Origin: Acanthaster planci
Taxonomy: Eukaryota; Echinodermata; Asteroidea; Valvatida; Acanthasteridae
DNA length: 42,439 nt
Assembly: GCF_001949145.1 (NCBI RefSeq)
Contig: NW_019091610.1
Coordinates: forward strand, 182,576-225,014
Direction of reading: 5' to 3'
This document shows, in pieces, positions 11,911-22,420 of this stretch (position 1 is the first letter of the stretch; the number at the start of each line of letters is the position of its first letter). Position numbers and translations under genes: made by a program. Under the pieces are notes generated by a model, which did no database searches, was not told the DNA's origin, and worked only from the letters and a program-made list of their open reading frames with translations.

Positions 11911-12231
11911 GTGAGTAGATGATTTTGATATCGAGGGAGTTAGATATGGTGGAAAGTTGTGGTGATCGTCGTAGCCATTCGTTGTCGGTTGTGACTTTCT
12001 CTGTTGTGTATTCAACCTAGGTTACATCATGTCTGCATTATCTAGGCCTCTAGTCTACATGTACATGTAATGATGTACATGTAGCTGTCATGGCTGTGGT
12101 AAAGACATGATGAATATCATTAATATTAATACAAGTTATAAGGAAGGAAATGGCCCTCCTATGCGCTAAGCTAAGGCCTATGCTAGCCTAGCTGCCCAGA
12201 TTGCTTCATTAACATAAACTGTAGTATGGTC

Positions 12232-12967
12232 ACGGAGTCGATTTTGGATCAGCTCGTACCCGGACCCGAGTTAACTCGTGCCCTGGTCAACTCATACCCC
12301 AGTCAACTCATAGTACCTTCGACGATGACACACTCGTTTCTGACCCACAGAGATTTGGCTTGTTTTCTTCCTTTTTTACCCCAAAGAGATTACGATAATT
12401 TGTCTCTCTTTTAATACCCCGAAGGGATTACGATAACTTTTCTTCCCTTTTGTCCTATTTTTCTCTAACATGGTGAAAGTGTGGTCCCACAAGCACAAAC
12501 GAAAGCTGGACGATTAAATTTTATTTGATTAATGATTACAATTCTATTCGTTTCAATTCTGTCGGGTTTTTTTTTGGTTGTGCAGGGACCAAATTACAGA
12601 AATTTCCCATCCCAGGCCACCGTGATTGGTCAGAAAAGAAAAAGAATGAGAGAAAACACATTTCTTTCTGTAGTCAGATGCCCTTTATGTTCTACTTCCT
12701 AAACACGGTGAGAATTTTTCAACGAAATCTGACTTGTAAAAGGAACTTATATGCTTCATACATGTACATACGTTTGCATTGAATAAATGCGAGTATCAAA
12801 TCCCATATTGTGCTCTGCATATTCTCTGCTGACTGGGCGTGGAGAATACGAGTTGACTCGGGTACGAACCAACCTGGGTACAAGTTAACTTGGGTGCATA
12901 TTTTGGGGTACGAGTTGACCGGGGTACAAGTTAACCCGGGTACGATTTGACCCATTTGGACGGAGTC
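12232..12967. mobile_element. DNA element with minisatellite-like inverted ends and 8-bp TSD
   Basis: The direct 8-bp repeat ACGGAGTC flanks 12240-12959. Both ends carry several diverged copies of a unit of about 16 bp of the type GAGTTGACCCGGGTAC, in opposite orientations (12252-12315 at the left, 12847-12950 at the right), so the ends can fold on each other. The interior is AT-rich and includes a diverged direct repeat of about 45 bp around ATTACGATAA (about 12376-12460). No transposase is visible. An 8-bp duplication suggests hAT- or P-type mobilisation. Confidence 0.6.
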
Positions 12968-13284
12968 CACCTGCTGTCCATCCACGAACTGCCTATCCAT
13001 TAATGTGGTGAGTCTTCAAGTTTATGAAGTTGGCACACCACCAGGAAGCAGAAAAAGAAAAAGGCCTTTACAGTTATGTAGTTTACATAAGTTCAAACTT
13101 TTCAAACTTTAAGTTTAACTCGATTGAAGTAAGATTAGATCTACATGAGGGTACATGTACAACGCTAGTTATTCCGTTGACCTTACTGCATTTATGGCTC
13201 CTCACTTTTGATGGATTAGGCCTGTGTGTACTTACAGTTTGGCTTTTGAAATTTAAGCCCAGCAATAACATTCCTTTGGTTGGC

Positions 13285-13548
13285 TAGTCGAAACTGCATT
13301 TTTGTTATCAAATCTTCCCCCCCAAAAAAGTCGTCAAAAATGAAATGAAATCTCTTTAACACGCCTGTCATGCCTGTGTGTTGTGACAAGAGGCAGGATT
13401 GGAAGTCAAAAGATCCGGATTTTGCCAAAAATACCGGGTAGCTGGTTTCACAGTCCAAAAAAACCGTCACATTGGTGTCTTAAAGAGATTTCATTTAGTT
13501 TTGACAGCTTTTGGGGGAAGATTGATTGAGAAAATGCAGTTTCGACTA
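13285..13548. mobile_element. Foldback MITE with about 80-bp arms, TA target
   Basis: TAGTCGAAACTGCATTTT at the left is matched by AAAATGCAGTTTCGACTA at the right. Complementarity continues inward for about 80 bp, through the TCTTCCCCC and GAAATCTCTTTAA segments. TA at both ends fits a TA target duplication. Non-coding. Confidence 0.75.
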
Positions 13549-13558
13549 GGCCTACCAA

Positions 13559-14540
13559 CGGATTGGTATTGCTGGGCCACACTCATAATGCCAAAGCATA
13601 AGGAACCCATCAAATGTGAGTACATTTACTTACTGCTCAGGAAATGCTGTAGATAAGATTTAAGCCCTTATCCTTTTTTTCTCCAATGTGAATTGAGCAG
13701 ACTTTTGAACAGGTTGATGGGTTGTGCTTTAACCACTTTAGCCGACACAACGCTGCCCAGTTTTCCGACACGCAGACCCCTGTCTGTGATCCTTTGGCTG
13801 CACTGTGCATGGACGTATTCCTTCCTCCATGGCTGCACGACTGAAGTTTATGACTGCTTCTATCATGCTTGTTATGTCTGCATGTGTACAAAAAATCAAC
13901 TTCTATGCTGCCATGGTTGTTGTACTCTGTTAAATGGCTCGTGAAAATGAAATAGGCCGTAGCTTACTGGTACATGTCTGCAGGTACATGCACCTGCCAT
14001 TGTTGATTGAGTCGTCGTTAAATTTTATGGGAAAATGAAGGATGAGACTAAATAGATGAGACTGTTTGTACTGTATCTTGGAGGCTATTCTTTGAATTTA
14101 GTAACAATGAATGTCTAAAAGATTTACTTGAGCCTGTGGTGGTAATACCAAGCCTTTGCTTTCGGACTCCATCTCAATTAACATGCACTGTACAGTGTAT
14201 ATGTAGCCTAGTATTAGGCCTAGGCACTGCAGGGCGAGCGTACCCCCAGAACTGTTGGGTTCGTTGAGCACCGCACAGGGGCAGGCATCTCTTGAACTGT
14301 CCCGATTTTTTAGTGCTATACCAATTCATGTACACGTACTTTGTAAACCCGTCCCTTTAGGTACATGTACATGTGCCGGTATGAAATCCCCTCCCTTCGC
14401 TACAATCCCCTCAAATCTAGAATGCACACTGTTAGTTTAGGACACTTGGTCCCATAATGAGAGATGAACAATCAAAGGTACCGTACAAAAACCAAACTCT
14501 CCAGTCAGAGGACACTGATATCAAATCTTGTTCGTGGCAC
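13559..14540. other. Non-coding, probably intergenic or intronic
   Basis: No exon could be supported. A cysteine-rich frame at about 13740-13944 (CAWTYSFLHGC...) has no acceptor/donor pair fitting its neighbours. TACATGTAC palindromes are scattered. Confidence 0.4.
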
Positions 14541-14544
14541 AGAG

Positions 14545-15052
14545 TTGTAATGAGTCCCAAAAAGTCGAGTCGTTGCAACGAAATGACTCAGGTCGAGTTA
14601 TTTTAATGCAGTGACTCAAGTCGAGTGGGGACATTAGGCGAAAACATTGTGTCGAGTCAAGTCAAGTGTTAAGCTCGAGCCAAATCTAGTCACTTATATT
14701 TGAGCACAAAACTGTAAATAAAAACAAGAAAGAAAATCATTTTGATCATTTTTAAAATGACCTCTGGGTTTCTACATGCATGTATACTTATGATCATACC
14801 ACATCTTACTCTCGTTGATCGTACCACATGACATGAAGATTATAAAGCGGCACTGTAAGTCACTGCGACTTTTTTTTGGCAAGGAACTTTGCTTTTATGT
14901 TTTCGACTCAAGTCTTATTAACTGTCACTCGAATCAGGCCTTCCAGTGAGGGAGGCAAGTCATTCGCTTGCAGTGACTTGAGTTGAGTCATTTTACCTGT
15001 CAGGACTCGAGTCGAGTCGTCAAAAATTGTGCCTCAAGTCATTGCGAAGTGT
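14545..15052. mobile_element. DNA element with ACTCGAGTC-rich inverted ends
   Basis: The left 120 bp is full of GAGTCGAGTC and GACTCAAGTCGAG motifs. The right 170 bp carries the complementary arrangement (ACTTGAGTTGAGTCATTTTA, ACTCGAGTCGAGTCGTC), giving fold-back subterminal arrays around an AT-rich centre. No clear target duplication was found, so the exact ends are approximate. Non-autonomous. Confidence 0.5.
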
Positions 15053-16563
15053 TGTAGCAGAATAGCCTGTCAAGCTTTCCCTCTCACGGAGTATGCACAA
15101 TAACTGGATGTACCATACATCGTCACCTATATTGTAATTGTTTCAATTTTGCATGCACACCCACAATGCTCGGGAAGCTGCACATTACCGGTATGTTGAA
15201 CCTCAGCCTTGCTAGCTTACACAGCCTGCCCTGAGTGTTGTAAAGGAAAATGTAACAGCGAGAAATGCCGTCGTATTCAAATATGTATCGGTATACTGAT
15301 CGAATGACTGTAAGGAGTCTGCCTCTGTAACATCTGGGCCCAATTTCACGGAAATATCAATTCTAAAAATGTTGACCACAATAGGAACAGGGGCTCAGAT
15401 ACTCTCAGGATGGTGTCAGTTTGAAAAATGTGGCAGAGGGCAAACAGGCAGTGTTTACAGTTAAAGGTTCAATCTGATGTCATACCTGTATGAAACTCTA
15501 GGAGCTCAACGAAACGTGCATCTTCTTGAAATGATAATGGATGAGCAACTGTACATGTTATCTTGCAATTTTTCCTCCCTAGAATGCAAACCCTGATCAA
15601 TTGAAAGAAATCTTGAGGCTTTGCTCTCTTCCCTCCAGATTTGGAGCATTGAAAGGTGAGGTACAGCCATCACTGCCGGGATGGGGAGGAAGTGTGCGTC
15701 CTGTAGGGATGCCGTGATGTTCACATCTAGCGTGCTTGGTGAGTTTTGTGTCATCATTCGGTGTGCTGATATCGGGGTCAAATTGTCGTGAGACTTTTTG
15801 TTGGTAGCACGGTAGTAGAATCTCTCGGAATGAGCACCGCGAACTTTGCATGTTATTTAGCGCACTATGGGACAATTAGAAATCTCTTAAAACTTGTAAG
15901 AGTCGTCTGGGATGTTTCAGCCCCTTCCAAGCATCCCCCAGTCTGATGCTAATCTGTTGGCAGTAGGCAACCTCAGACTTTGAGGCTGTTTCATGGTCAA
16001 GATTTTGTAAGAATTGGTACAGTCGGAGTCTTTGTTTGTTGGGATTTTTCATTCCCTCCTCCACTCAGTATCCCCCCAATCTGATACCAATCTGTTGGTA
16101 GTTGGCAATGACAGACTTCAAGGCTGATTGGTGCCAGGGTTGGTTGACCTGTTGGATCGGGTTACGCCGAGCAGGTGTCTCATTTTGATCACATACACGT
16201 ACAAGGCATACAGAGGGTAAATCAAGATTAAACGTACATCAAGCATTTAGTCAAGAAGCATGGCTAGGCCTCCCAAATCCCGTAAAATCCTCCGAACCTT
16301 GTGTTGAATTTGAATAATTGATTATTCACATATTCTGCCGAGAGGTACGTACATGTAGGCTACATGTGAGTGTGCAGTAGAGTTCGAAGTGAGTACCTGC
16401 TCGTCACACTCCCACTTATATGTGCAGAAGACATGAGTGGAAGAGGCAGCAGGTGAACCAACATGTACATGTGCTCCATTTATTCACCCTACATGTACAC
16501 TTCAAAGTTCAAATGATGTCACACTTCGGTACTCAAGTACTCTCTCTCCGTCCCCGTTGACAG
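15053..16563. other. Non-coding, nothing recognised
   Basis: No exon could be supported. Two similar segments containing CCCCCAATCTGATACCAATCTGTTGG-like sequence (about 15935-15975 and 16072-16110) form an imperfect local direct repeat. Upstream exons of the PPPY gene may be hidden here but were not found. Confidence 0.35.
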
Positions 16564-19500
16564 CTTTTGTAACAATAGTTCAGGCTGCGACAGTGCTGCC
16601 TTCCACAGCGCACTACAAGGGCAAGGCAACAGGTTTCACACCAACGATCCTCTCCCTACAAGAACAATTAGGTGAGTCTCTAGAAGGCAGCTAAATTGAA
16701 AAGTAGAACTCAATAAGCCCTTTGCGAGTTAAATTTAAATAAAATTTGGTACACTGATTTCTTTAATTCATGTGAACATAACAATTTGAATTTCTCCATA
16801 CTAAGACACTGTTGCTATACCTTGTGTTTCGGGCAAGCTTTTGCTTAGTTACATAAGAGACGCCTTGCAACAATACACTGTTCTCTATGGATAAGAAGGG
16901 TTCAAAGGAACCAGTCCATTCCAGAGATGGTGGTCACTATGCGAAAGCTTGCCCCAAATCACAAGGTATAGCAACAGTGTCTTTAGTCTGAGGAATTCAA
17001 ATTGTTACGTTTATGTGCAATCAGATATACTCAGTCTACCAGAACTTATTCAGATTTAACTCACAAATGGCTTATTTTGTTCACTGCTGACACAGCTGTA
17101 ACCAACACTTAACAGCCATGACGAACATCATTTTCTTAAAGCTATTTTAAACTGATTTCCCAGACTGCGTCATTGATTTGCTGCATGTGTGGCAAGGGTT
17201 GAATGCTAATCTTGCTGGTTAATCCTCCAGAAAAGTGGAAGAATGCACTGAAGGTGTTACCTAGCGACGGCGTGTTCAGCCAGGGGACCGGAAAGCCAGA
17301 CGATGAATCCTGGTTGAACATCCCAGTGTGGTCCCCAAAGACAGTCTCCCCTTGGATTGACACAGGTATCTCCAAATAGACGGTTCACCAAGCAGCCTCA
17401 TCGATGAACCCCAGAAGGGATTCCATGCTTTTTTCTTTAGGTTTTAATCAAAACTGCAAAAGTACTATCCTTCTCTGCATCTTTCATAAATGCTCCACTG
17501 TGCTTTAAACCAGTGGCACAATCTCTGAACTTCACTTCTCTCTGGGTATCAAGACACAAGCATGTCAATATAGACCTGATTTTAATTAACAAGTTTTGCC
17601 CTTGTTTGACGGAATAACCCAACGACCTTACGCTCTCCTCGACGCGAAGTACATCTTGAAATAGTTTGCGTTACCCGCTGCTACATCTGACTTGAACCTG
17701 CCAGTCGACCCTGGTTAGCTTAGTGGTCAAGTAGTTAAGACGTCTGCACTAGTAAGCAGGAGGTCATGGGTTCGAGTCACACCCGAGTAAGCCTGCAAAT
17801 TTGTTCGCACAGAGTACACAGAGTTTATGAATACACGTCAGGTAAGGGTAAAGCCTGTGATCAAAATTAACATCTCCCTGATGCAAGGTACACCTTCAAA
17901 TATAAGACCTGGCTCTTCCCTCCTTAAAGCTGCAAAATCCTCCAAAACATGCTGGATTGTAAAGATCAGGGAGGTTGGGGTTGATGTGTTTTTAGGGGAG
18001 GAGGTTGAGGGCACCAACTGATAATGGGATGCTGGACTGATGAGTGTCCTTCGTACAAATCCAGAATTGGTCTGTTGGTGAGGGAGCATCTCAAAAGTTG
18101 GTACATGTACTGTTCACATTCAGTGTTTGGGACACTAGTGTTCCATCGGAACGTTCACACATCAGTGGGAACTGAGTACTGTCCACTTTCTGCATAGTCC
18201 ATTCTGAGGCAGCGTTCCGATAGGAATGCCAGGTTCCCTGTGAAACAGCCGTCGGGTTGAATGGCCGCCCAGTCTGCCATGCTCCCTTAATGTACATTAT
18301 TGAACGTGTACATGAAGGGTTCTTGTGGCCTTGTGGTCAGGGTTTGTAACTCTAGTTCAGAGGGTTGGGGGTTCGAATCCAGTTGTTGGTTACATGTTGC
18401 AACCTTGTGCACATCACTTTAGTTGCCTTGCTCTGCCTGAGAGTATAAACCTATGGTGGCACCTGTGAAAGTACAGATGGTTGTCATATTTTTGATAACC
18501 CATTTGAACCTTAAACGGCAGTATTGAGGTGCATTCTGTCCAGGGAACTCGGATGATTTTGAGATTTGCTCAATGGCCCTGTGAACGGGGGTAATAATAG
18601 TGCAGTGCCAATGTACTGTTGGATACCGACATGTGAACTTCATAATGTACAATGCACATCACTAGTAGGCCCTATCATTGTGTTTCTATCGAAGGTGAGA
18701 GCTTTTCAGGTCAGCTCAACCCCTACGACATGGGCCCCAATGTGGACGAGGACTTGCCCACGGTGCCGCCCATCCACTTCAACTTTGACAACCCCAGCGC
18801 CCACCACGGCCTGTGGGGCGAGGACAGCAGCAAAGGGGTCAGCAGCTACACCTGGATCACCATGGCCGTGGTGCTGGTGGTCTTCTTCAAGGTGACGGTC
18901 ATCGCGGTGATGATCGCCCGCCGCATGCGCTACCGTCAGCATCGCCTGGTTGTCAGAAGCACCAGCAGTGAGTAGACCAGCTTTTATTCATTGAAAGGGA
19001 CCACGCAGGGAATGTTTTTCAGAGGCACACATTTTTTGTGTGCATCTTTGATCTCTTCTAAGACTACTTGATATTTTGGGCGAAGGTGTACTGAAAAATG
19101 CACTTTTGGAAACATTTAAGCTTATGGAAGTCCTTCTGGACATCTGAGGGTGCTGTTGCCATGGTGGGAACTAGGAAAGTTTCTGTCTTTTCAAGGGGAG
19201 ATTTTAAACCCCAATTTTGCTCAATGAAATCACTTCTTAGAAAGGATTGGTCATAGCTTACTACCGCACTTACACAACAATAAATCAACCAAGGAAAGGA
19301 AATTTAGAATAGTACAGTATTTATGAAATTCCAGCAGTTTCTGTGCACAAATCTCTGTAATATTGAGGTTTCTTCCCGGATATGACATCACAGGTCATTG
19401 TAGGTCATGAATATGGAAATTTTCATAAGCACAATTTAAACCAAAAGAGTGTCAAAATAGCTGTTATAATTGCAAAAGGGTGATTCTGTTTCAAACCAAA

Positions 19501-20191
19501 CACTTTTGTTTGGTCTGCCTCACTGATTTTCTAGGAATTTGCTGAAATTATTATGAGATACTGCCAAACCTAAATTTTAATTTCTGTAACCTTCATGTAG
19601 GCAGTGTTTTTCGAGTATTTTTTCAAGAATTTGTAAGTGCTGCAAAATGCCAAGCTTTCTGAGCTTTCTTCAGATTGGCAAATTTCTTGGAGTGCCACTC
19701 ACAACCACCAAGCCTGATTTCCAAAGCCTAAATTGAAAAGTGTGTTACCTTCTAAGCCCTTATTCTGGTGGACAGACACTTGAAAAAATTGGCCAAATGC
19801 TTTTAAAAAATTGCTTATGAAAAACGTGCGGAGTAACATCTGAATAACGTGTGTGTGTGTGGAGGGGTGACTTGGCCGTTAAGGGGATAGCCGTTGTTTG
19901 TGACCATTCATGGTCTGTTGATGCTGAGAATTTCAACACTGTTCCTGACCCTTCTTTCAATTCCCCCCCCCCCCATCCACAGGCAACTCTGTCACCATAC
20001 CCAGTGAGTTCACCAGCGACCAGGCCCACTTGGTCACCCCAGCAAACATTGTTTACGTGGACACAGACGGGCAAGCACCCCCTCCTCTGCCACAGCTGTT
20101 CACGCCACCCCCGTATTGTGAATCGTTGATGCCCAACAGCCAGGCCGATCCTGCAACACCGGATGAGGAGCCGCCTCCATATTCAAATTAA
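16564..20191 (+). CDS. Single-pass membrane protein with two PPPY motifs (3' exons)
   Basis: Four exons splice cleanly: 16564-16671, 17231-17365, 18695 (or 18710) to 18967, and 19983-20191 (TAA at 20189-20191). All three introns are phase 1 with GT-AG ends, and the reading frame is continuous. Together they encode about 235 residues. The first two exons give an ectodomain segment rich in Ser, Thr, Pro and Trp with no cysteines, including EKWKNALKVLPSDGV and DDESWLNIPVWSPKTVSPW. A transmembrane helix follows (18853-18918), then a basic stop-transfer stretch, ARRMRYRQHR, then a proline-rich tail with two PPPY motifs. PPxY motifs bind WW domains, typically of NEDD4-family ubiquitin ligases, so a role as adaptor or regulated-traffic protein is an inference. 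The start exon and signal peptide were not found. The family is not recognised; Shisa-, PRRG- or WBP1-like organisation is superficially similar, but no cysteine domain is visible here. Confidence 0.8.
16714..17074 (+). mobile_element. Palindromic-ended element, copy 1 (intron of PPPY gene)
   Basis: A 361-bp element. The outer arms of about 110 bp are near-perfect inverted repeats, starting TAAGCCCTTTGCGAGTTAAA and ending with its complement. They include the inner box ACTGTTGCTATACCTTGTG and its reverse complement. The asymmetric centre (GGAACCAGTCCATTCCAGAG) gives an orientation. Flanks are AA at the left and TT at the right. Copies 2 and 3 lie at 32670 and 37556. No coding capacity. Confidence 0.8.
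17075..17230 (+). other. Intron sequence with acceptor of second exon
   Basis: The intron ends in GGTTAATCCTCCAG, with a GCTAAT branch-like sequence about 25 bp upstream, before the exon at 17231. Confidence 0.55.
17709..17795 (+). mobile_element. tRNA-derived SINE head
   Basis: An RNA polymerase III A box (TAGCTTAGTGG, about 17715-17727) and B box (GGTTCGAGTC, about 17769-17778) sit at tRNA-like spacing. The acceptor ends do not pair, so this is a SINE promoter rather than a functional tRNA. It lies in an intron of the PPPY gene. The 3' limit is not clear. Confidence 0.6.
18316..18460 (+). mobile_element. tRNA-derived SINE
   Basis: A box TGGCCTTGTGGTCAGGG (about 18328) and a perfect B box GGTTCGAATCC (about 18370-18380), followed by a body with CTTTAGTTGCCTTGCTCTGCC and GTATAAACCTATGGTGGCAC. 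That body resembles the tail of widespread tRNA-type SINEs of aquatic deuterostomes. It sits in the intron between the second and third supported exons. Confidence 0.6.
18695..18967 (+). CDS. Transmembrane exon of the PPPY gene
   Basis: Two in-frame acceptors are possible: CGAAG|GT (exon from 18695) and TTTTCAG|GT (from 18710). They differ by 15 bp and would add or drop five residues (GESFS). The second has the better polypyrimidine tract. The exon encodes NPYDMGPNVDEDLPTVPP, then the helix WITMAVVLVVFFKVTVIAVM with Lys at codon 18889-18891 in mid-membrane, then the basic anchor. The donor is A|GTGAGT. The exon is markedly GC-rich compared with its flanks, which produces a long antisense shadow ORF. 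Confidence 0.85.
19983..20191 (+). CDS. C-terminal exon of the PPPY gene
   Basis: The acceptor follows a C-rich tract (CCCCATCCACAG|GC) and the frame is set by the preceding phase-1 donor. The exon encodes a cytoplasmic tail of about 70 residues with APPPLPQLF, then PPPYCE (PPPY codons 20105-20116), and ends with DEEPPPYSN (20171-20188) and TAA. Two WW-binding PPxY motifs 18 residues apart, one at the very C-terminus, suit bivalent binding to tandem WW domains. No counterpart exists in duplication copy B. Confidence 0.88.
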
Positions 20192-21337
20192 CGCGGGGGG
20201 AGGAAAGCACCGTCTCATTTTTTTTTTCCCTTCTTTACAGTAGAAACAGACACCAGACCATCTGAAACTTATGCATTCCAAACTTGTAAGGGAAGGCTGT
20301 CGATAAATTGTGTCAGTGAACTGTCCTGCTTCAGTGCGAAGTGAAACAAACTGCCAGGACCCAGCAGGAGTTGAAAAGTCACCTCCTTTTAAGCCTGTGA
20401 GACAGGTACCCCGGATATCCTGCACCTTGAAGTAGTGCCCTAAAGAGCATTTTGGATTAGGAGCCTCAACGCGTCTCAACTGTGTGGTTTTTCAAATCTC
20501 AGGTTTGTTCCAGCTTGTGCACTTTCAAAATTCAATAGTAATTGTCGAAAACCATATACATGTAACTTACTAGAGCACTAGCTTGCGGTGCAAAGTGAAG
20601 CCTGCTGGGTGTATGACCCTAATCCTAACCTGCGTTACATTTTGAATACTTCATTCTGAATTCGTTCAGTTTTATTTCGTTATGTTCTTCAGACACGTCT
20701 AGGATTTCAAAATGTCGTTGATCCTGTGATCAAAATTTCTTCACATAGGAAATGAGATTTAGCATTCTGGTTTATTTATGTAGCTCTATGCCTACAACAA
20801 ACATGAAGCCGCGGTCAGAGATGAACCTGCAATTTCGAGAAACGGCCGTAGCTCTGATTTTGTAATGTGTCCTTTAAAGTTAGTAGGCAGATGAATGAAT
20901 TGTAATTAATATCACAGAATCACCAGTGCACTGTTGGTACATGTAAATCTGAAAAGCCTCTTTTTGCCTGCTTGTTAGAGGTCAAAGCTGGGATTTTCGG
21001 AGATGGTAGATTTTCGACAGTTATTTGCAGCGTGGACCAGTAAGTTTGTGAACCTTTTTGTTTAGAGCTACTAATACTCTGAGCCTGAACAAACGAGAGG
21101 ACTTGGTTGCTCTGTAGGCAATCACTTTCGGCCCAGACGACTAGCCCAACTTGCGCCAAGCTGCTTGACACAAGCAACCATTTCGTAGTTTACCTCAATT
21201 ATTAACCTTCATTGCCTACTCATCATTGCTAGAAATCTTGCAAATTCCCCCATGGACCACTGTTTGACCCATCTCTTTGTATATGTACTTAAACCTTTGA
21301 GGAAGATCAAGCATAATGGAATGCAGCAGTGGCTGTG
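20192..21337 (+). other. Probable 3' UTR and intergenic, copy A only
   Basis: No ORF is supported and no clear AATAAA signal was located close to the stop codon. This stretch, with the exon before it, has no counterpart in copy B between about 33110 and 33245. Confidence 0.4.
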
Positions 21338-21826
21338 ATGCACCATTGTAAGTCCCTGCATATATCCTTCAGGATCTCATAGAGGAGTTGGAAGAATTTA
21401 GGAGTGGTAAAATTCAAGGCTGGCTTCTGGTTAAAAGCTGACCGTATTTGAGTTCAATTGGAAGCGCTTTTGCCAGAGATTTTCAACTGAGCGGCTGTTG
21501 CATACAGAGAATTGACCACAGGAGCAATTTCTGACAACCTGATATGCTCCACAAGCTGTAAATACTGACTAGTATGCCTCAGATGATGTCACTCTTTTGC
21601 TCATGAATATGCATATTGTTATCAGTATCAAAAAGCATAAAATACCCAGAGATAGATCTTTATACCTGGCAGTCCAAAGCAAGAAAATACACATACGCAG
21701 GACACACATGTCCAGCATGAAGATTCCTTGACCTGAATTCTTTTACATGTCCATAGGCACTTGAATCAGTTTGTTCATGGACCAAGTGTTTATAAAGAAA
21801 TGGACACGGGAAAAAAAGAAAAACAA

Positions 21827-22420
21827 CATAGCAACATGTAGAGGGAACAATCACCTGCCAGTGAGGTGTCACTACTACCTGTAACATCTTAAGCTCGGGT
21901 AGTTTTTTGTGAAGGAGGGCGAGGGTGATCGCAATGTATTGCATGTTGCGAACCAAAAGTAAGCAGTTCCAGGGTTTATTTGGCATGTTTGTATTTAAAC
22001 TGGCAGAGAAATAAGTGTACAGATTATAGGGAAGAAATATTTTCTAACTCGCAGGGTATTCATACCTAATGTCTACGGTTGGTATGTGTACAGTAACATT
22101 TCAAGAAGTCTCCTTAGACGACTCCGTATGTAAAAACTCAGAGTACTGAGATATTTTTTGGAAATATAATGTATGAGTAACTCGTGGTTTCCATGTATGA
22201 GCGTGCTCTGTGTATTCATTGGTACATGAAATGTACAGATGTTGTGTACTGCATGGGAAAATGCCACTTAGGGCCATGATACATTGTCCTTAGTAGTATT
22301 CGGAAAGTCCAGAAATGACTCTTTTGCTCTGTTCTGCTGTTCTGTGCTTTACGTAAACTGTACCGTGTGCATGAAGTCCGCTACGTGTATTTACGTCGAA
22401 AATGTTACAGGATTTCTGAC
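21827..22420. other. Highly conserved non-coding block, copy A
   Basis: About 590 bp that matches 33713-34300. One 155-bp stretch has 5 differences (about 97% identity) and a neighbouring stretch of about 200 bp has about 9. Flanking duplicated sequence on both sides is only about 80% identical. Overlapping minus-strand ORFs (21660-21986, 22073-22267) are present in both copies. However, in the first of them all five substitutions in the compared stretch change an amino acid, so protein-level constraint is not indicated. Confidence 0.7.

Noticed and set aside
13740-13944. Cysteine-rich frame that might be an ectodomain exon of the PPPY gene
   Set aside because: No acceptor/donor pair with the required phase, and two other frames are equally open over part of it.
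17712-17790. tRNA gene candidate (A and B boxes)
   Set aside because: No pairing acceptor stem or cloverleaf closure; fits a tRNA-derived SINE better. The same applies to 18328-18385 and 23440-23495.
18706-18942. Minus-strand ORF rich in His, Asp and Val
   Set aside because: Shadow of the GC-rich transmembrane exon on the + strand, which is supported by phase-consistent splicing on both sides.
21660-22267. Minus-strand ORFs preserved in both duplication copies (also 33666-33872 and 33959-34153)
   Set aside because: In the compared part of the first ORF all five nucleotide differences change amino acids, so conservation is at the DNA level, not the protein level. In copy B the first ORF is shifted and shortened at its C-terminal end.
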